This document shows positions 61,803 through 64,000 of a DNA stretch of 64,000 bases, in pieces. The notes under the pieces were generated by a model that saw only the letters and a list, made by a program, of their open reading frames with translations, had not been told where the DNA came from and ran no database searches. Position 1 is the stretch's first letter. The number at the start of each line of letters is the position of its first letter. Source of the stretch: Methylocystis sp. (GTDB taxonomy: Bacteria > Pseudomonadota > Alphaproteobacteria > Rhizobiales > Beijerinckiaceae). The DNA is taken from NCBI GenBank assembly GCA_002929055.1, contig PERY01000014.1, forward strand, positions 1 to 64,000, read 5' to 3'. The position numbers and the translations under genes are program-made.

Positions 61803-62420
61803 ATGATCTTCGCTTTTGGACACGCCGTGAAGAAAATCGCAATTGAGAAAGCACGCAACCGCCTTGATAAGGCGAAGGAAGCGCTAGAGCGGGTCCGCTC
61901 CAGCCAAAGATTCCCAGATTTTCAGTCAGCGTGGACAGACTTTCTTGTCGCGCTGAATTCCATTGTATTCATTCTTGAAAAAGGCGCTCGCGGAGATCCC
62001 AAGAGCCGACAATGGTACGGCGGGAAAAAAGCTTTTGGCAGAAGCGACCCTTTGTTGCGGTATCTACATCAGGCCCGGAACGCAGACGAACACGGTCTTG
62101 AACCAGTCACAGAACGCAAACCGGGCCTCACTTGGATAGGAGGCCCTGGAGAATCTGTGCACGTCGACTCCATGATCATAACCGGTAAGACAATCAGCGC
62201 TCAGTTTCTACCTGTCGACGGGAAGCTTCCATCAGTTGGAGTTATCCCCCCGCATGCAGCCTTAATTCCGGTCGTAGACGACAGATTTAGTGAAATATTC
62301 AACCCGCCCGTTGAGCATTTAGGCTTACCGTTGTTGGACACATCCCCAGCCGCGATAGCAGAAGCGGGGCTAAACTATTATCGCGACTTAATCAAAGAGG
62401 CAGAAGAAATGGTTGGTTAG
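61803..62420 (+). CDS. Hypothetical protein with HEPN-like Rx4H motif
   Basis: 205 aa, AT-richer codon use than its neighbours, no signal peptide. The first ~100 residues are helical: KKIAIEKARNRLDKAKEALE, then FQSAWTDFLVALNSIVFILE, and R92-N-A-D-E-H97 (in LHQARNADEHG) fits the Rx4-6H catalytic motif of HEPN RNases, placed at the end of a four-helix region as in that fold. The rest (about 105-205) is beta-rich (PGLTWIGGPGESVHVDSMII) and ends in a helix. Divergent from the S24 regulator. No antitoxin-like gene of known type follows. Confidence 0.55.
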   Translation: MIFAFGHAVKKIAIEKARNRLDKAKEALERVRSSQRFPDFQSAWTDFLVALNSIVFILEKGARGDPKSRQWYGGKKAFGRSDPLLRYLHQARNADEHGLEPVTERKPGLTWIGGPGESVHVDSMIITGKTISAQFLPVDGKLPSVGVIPPHAALIPVVDDRFSEIFNPPVEHLGLPLLDTSPAAIAEAGLNYYRDLIKEAEEMVG

Positions 62421-62463
62421 CAGCGTTTCCGCCCCAGTTTGGCTCCCGCCCAGACTCCGCCCT

Positions 62464-64000
62464 TTACATCTCCTCCTCCGCCTCCTCGGCGCTTTTTCCC
62501 GAGATGCGCCGGCGGGCCTGTTCGCGCTTGATCCGGCTGCGCCGCTCGGTCTGGCGGGCGCGCGCCTCTTCGCCCGTGGGCTGCAGGATCTTGCGGAATT
62601 CGTCGCGCTTTTCATGGATGGAGGCGATGACGTAGCCCATGGGCACGCCGACGTCGACGAGCACGGTCTCGGCGAGCTGGAGGCTGGCCTCGATCGTCTC
62701 GGGGATCGCGTCGCTCGCGCCTAAGCGATAAAGCTCCGTCGCGTGGCGGGCGTCGCGGGCGCGGGCAACGATGATGAGATCGTCCCGGATTTCATGCGCA
62801 AGGCGGACCACCTCCTCGACCGCCGCCGCATTTTCGATCGTGACGACGAGCGCGCGGGCCTGCTCCAGGCCGCAGCGGAGCAGGAAGTCGCGCCGCGCGG
62901 CGTTGCCCCAGTAGATTTCGACGCCCCTCGCCCGTCCCTCGTCAACCAGCGACACGACGTTCTCCACGGCGACATAGGGAACGTTGTGACGTTCCAGCAT
63001 GTCGCCGACGAGGCTGCCGATGCGGCCGAAGCCGACGATCACGACGCGGTCCTCGGCGATCGCGCTTTCCGGCGCGAGATGGGCGTAGCGCTCTTCCTCG
63101 TCCTCGCGCTCGACGGGCCTGGAGAGGCGCGCGCCGAGGAGGCCCAACGGCGGGATGAGGAAGATGCTGAGCGTCACCACCACCATCGCGTCGGCGCCGT
63201 AATGGCCCGGCAGAACGCCCGCGATCATGGCGGAGGTGAGCAGCGCGAAGGCGAATTCGCCGCCCGGCGCGAGCAGCAGGGCGGCCTCGGCGGCCGTGCG
63301 CGCCTCGATGCGGTAGAGCCGCGCGAGGGCGAAGGTGATGGCCGCCTTCACGGCGATGAGGCCAAGCGCGTTGCCAATGATCGGCAGCGGATCCGCCGCA
63401 AGCGCGGCGATGTCGAGCCCCGCCCCGACGGAAACGAAGAAAAGGCCCAGAAGCAGGCCCTTGAAAGGCTCGATCGTGACCTCGATTTCGCGGCGGAACT
63501 CGGTTTCGGCCAGCAGCAGGCCGGCGATGAAGGCGCCGAGCCCCATCGAGAGCCCCGCCGCGGCGGTCACCAAAGCCTCGCCGACGACGACGAGCAGGCA
63601 TGCGGCCATGAAGAGCTCGGTGAGCTGCGCGGAGGCCACGAGCCTGAAAAGCGGACGCAGCAGCAGCCGCCCGAAGACGATGAGCGCGGCGAGGGCGAGA
63701 AAGGCCGGAACGAAGGTCCACACAGCGTCGAGGAGGCTGAAACCCCCGTTCGCGTTCTTGGCCTTGGCGAGCACCGAGACGAGGAAGAGCGCCGGCGCGA
63801 CCATCAGATCCTGCAGAAGCAGCACGGAGAAGGCGACGCGGCCGGGCATTTTGTTGAGCCGGCGCCCCTCGGCCAGCACCGGCATCACCACCGCCGTCGA
63901 GGACATGGCGAGCGCGACGCCCATCAGGATGGAGGGCCCCGGCGCGACGCCGAACCAGAAATGGCCGATGGCGGCGAGCACGCTCGTGCAGACGGCGACC
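62464..64000 (-). CDS. CPA2 family cation/proton antiporter with TrkA-N domain (KefB/YbaL-like; partial, N-terminus outside window)
   Basis: About 512 residues, open to the right edge. Transmembrane exchanger domain (first ~320 residues) with MSSTAVVMPVLAE (the antiporter signature), LLLQDLMVAPALFL, GAFIAGLLLAETEFR and LLAPGGEFAFALLTSA. Then a cytosolic TrkA-N/RCK domain: VVIVGFGRIGSLVGDMLER, VEIYWGNAARRDFLLRCGLE, ALVVTIENAAAVEEVVRLA. The basic C-terminal tail (RRSRIKREQARRRISGKS) is long. It probably exports K+ or Na+ in exchange for protons under redox or nucleotide control. No KefF/KefG ancillary gene is seen. Confidence 0.93.
   Translation of the reverse strand, partial: VAVCTSVLAAIGHFWFGVAPGPSILMGVALAMSSTAVVMPVLAEGRRLNKMPGRVAFSVLLLQDLMVAPALFLVSVLAKAKNANGGFSLLDAVWTFVPAFLALAALIVFGRLLLRPLFRLVASAQLTELFMAACLLVVVGEALVTAAAGLSMGLGAFIAGLLLAETEFRREIEVTIEPFKGLLLGLFFVSVGAGLDIAALAADPLPIIGNALGLIAVKAAITFALARLYRIEARTAAEAALLLAPGGEFAFALLTSAMIAGVLPGHYGADAMVVVTLSIFLIPPLGLLGARLSRPVEREDEEERYAHLAPESAIAEDRVVIVGFGRIGSLVGDMLERHNVPYVAVENVVSLVDEGRARGVEIYWGNAARRDFLLRCGLEQARALVVTIENAAAVEEVVRLAHEIRDDLIIVARARDARHATELYRLGASDAIPETIEASLQLAETVLVDVGVPMGYVIASIHEKRDEFRKILQPTGEEARARQTERRSRIKREQARRRISGKSAEEAEEEM

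Overview
The window is chromosomal DNA from a GC-rich alphaproteobacterium of Rhizobiales type. The signs are an atpH-atpA order, an IalB-family protein, an Omp31/OprB-type porin, DUF4164 next to zapA, a tandem glycine riboswitch before gcvT-H-P, and alphaproteobacterial -35/-10 spacing at rplU. Placement near Methylocystaceae or a similar family is only an inference, because no diagnostic gene (pmo, mxa) lies here.

Layout. 1-1.7 kb: ATP synthase atpH-atpA, running off the left edge. 1.9-4.4 kb: a type II restriction-modification cassette with less GC-biased codon use. 4.4-8.7 kb: purine salvage (mtnP, apt), a YafK-like L,D-transpeptidase and small exported proteins, including a Kazal-domain protein. 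8.7-11.4 kb: rplU-rpmA-GNAT-obgE with a good promoter. 11.5-18.5 kb: small unknowns, an O-methyltransferase, an Rmf-like gene that is frameshifted and too short for ordinary gene calling, pepF, an NtrC-type regulator and glutathione peroxidase. 18.5-24.7 kb: a fused porin, then a coupled ATP-grasp / alpha-E / transglutaminase cluster ending in an IS5-like transposase remnant. 25 kb: tRNA-Thr(GGT). 26.5-32.3 kb: tamB-tamA. 32.7-34.7 kb: tandem-PilZ protein, VOC protein and SDR.

34.7-39.4 kb: a thiamine locus under a TPP riboswitch (thiO-thiS-thiG), then an orphan contractile-tail sheath gene on the opposite strand, then a single reading frame that fuses a complete ThiE to an AmpD-like amidase and a peptidoglycan-binding domain. 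This is the most unusual part of the window. 39.6-44.6 kb: zapA, gap-pgk, hspQ, ialB. 45-49.4 kb: a peptide-binding protein coupled to a degenerate AMP-ligase-like protein, then an SPFH/NfeD pair. 49.5-53 kb: mutL and an exported msrB-msrA pair. 53-55 kb: a large unrecognised protein. 55.2-59.9 kb: glycine riboswitch plus gcvT-gcvH-gcvPA-gcvPB and a strong terminator. 60-64 kb: di-haem peroxidase, a LexA-like S24 regulator divergent from an AT-richer gene with an HEPN-like Rx4H motif, and a CPA2 cation/proton antiporter cut by the right edge.

Most genes are housekeeping. Candidates for new biology are the ThiE-amidase fusion with the sheath gene, the S24/HEPN-like pair, the ATP-grasp cluster and the degenerate ligase coupled to a transport protein.
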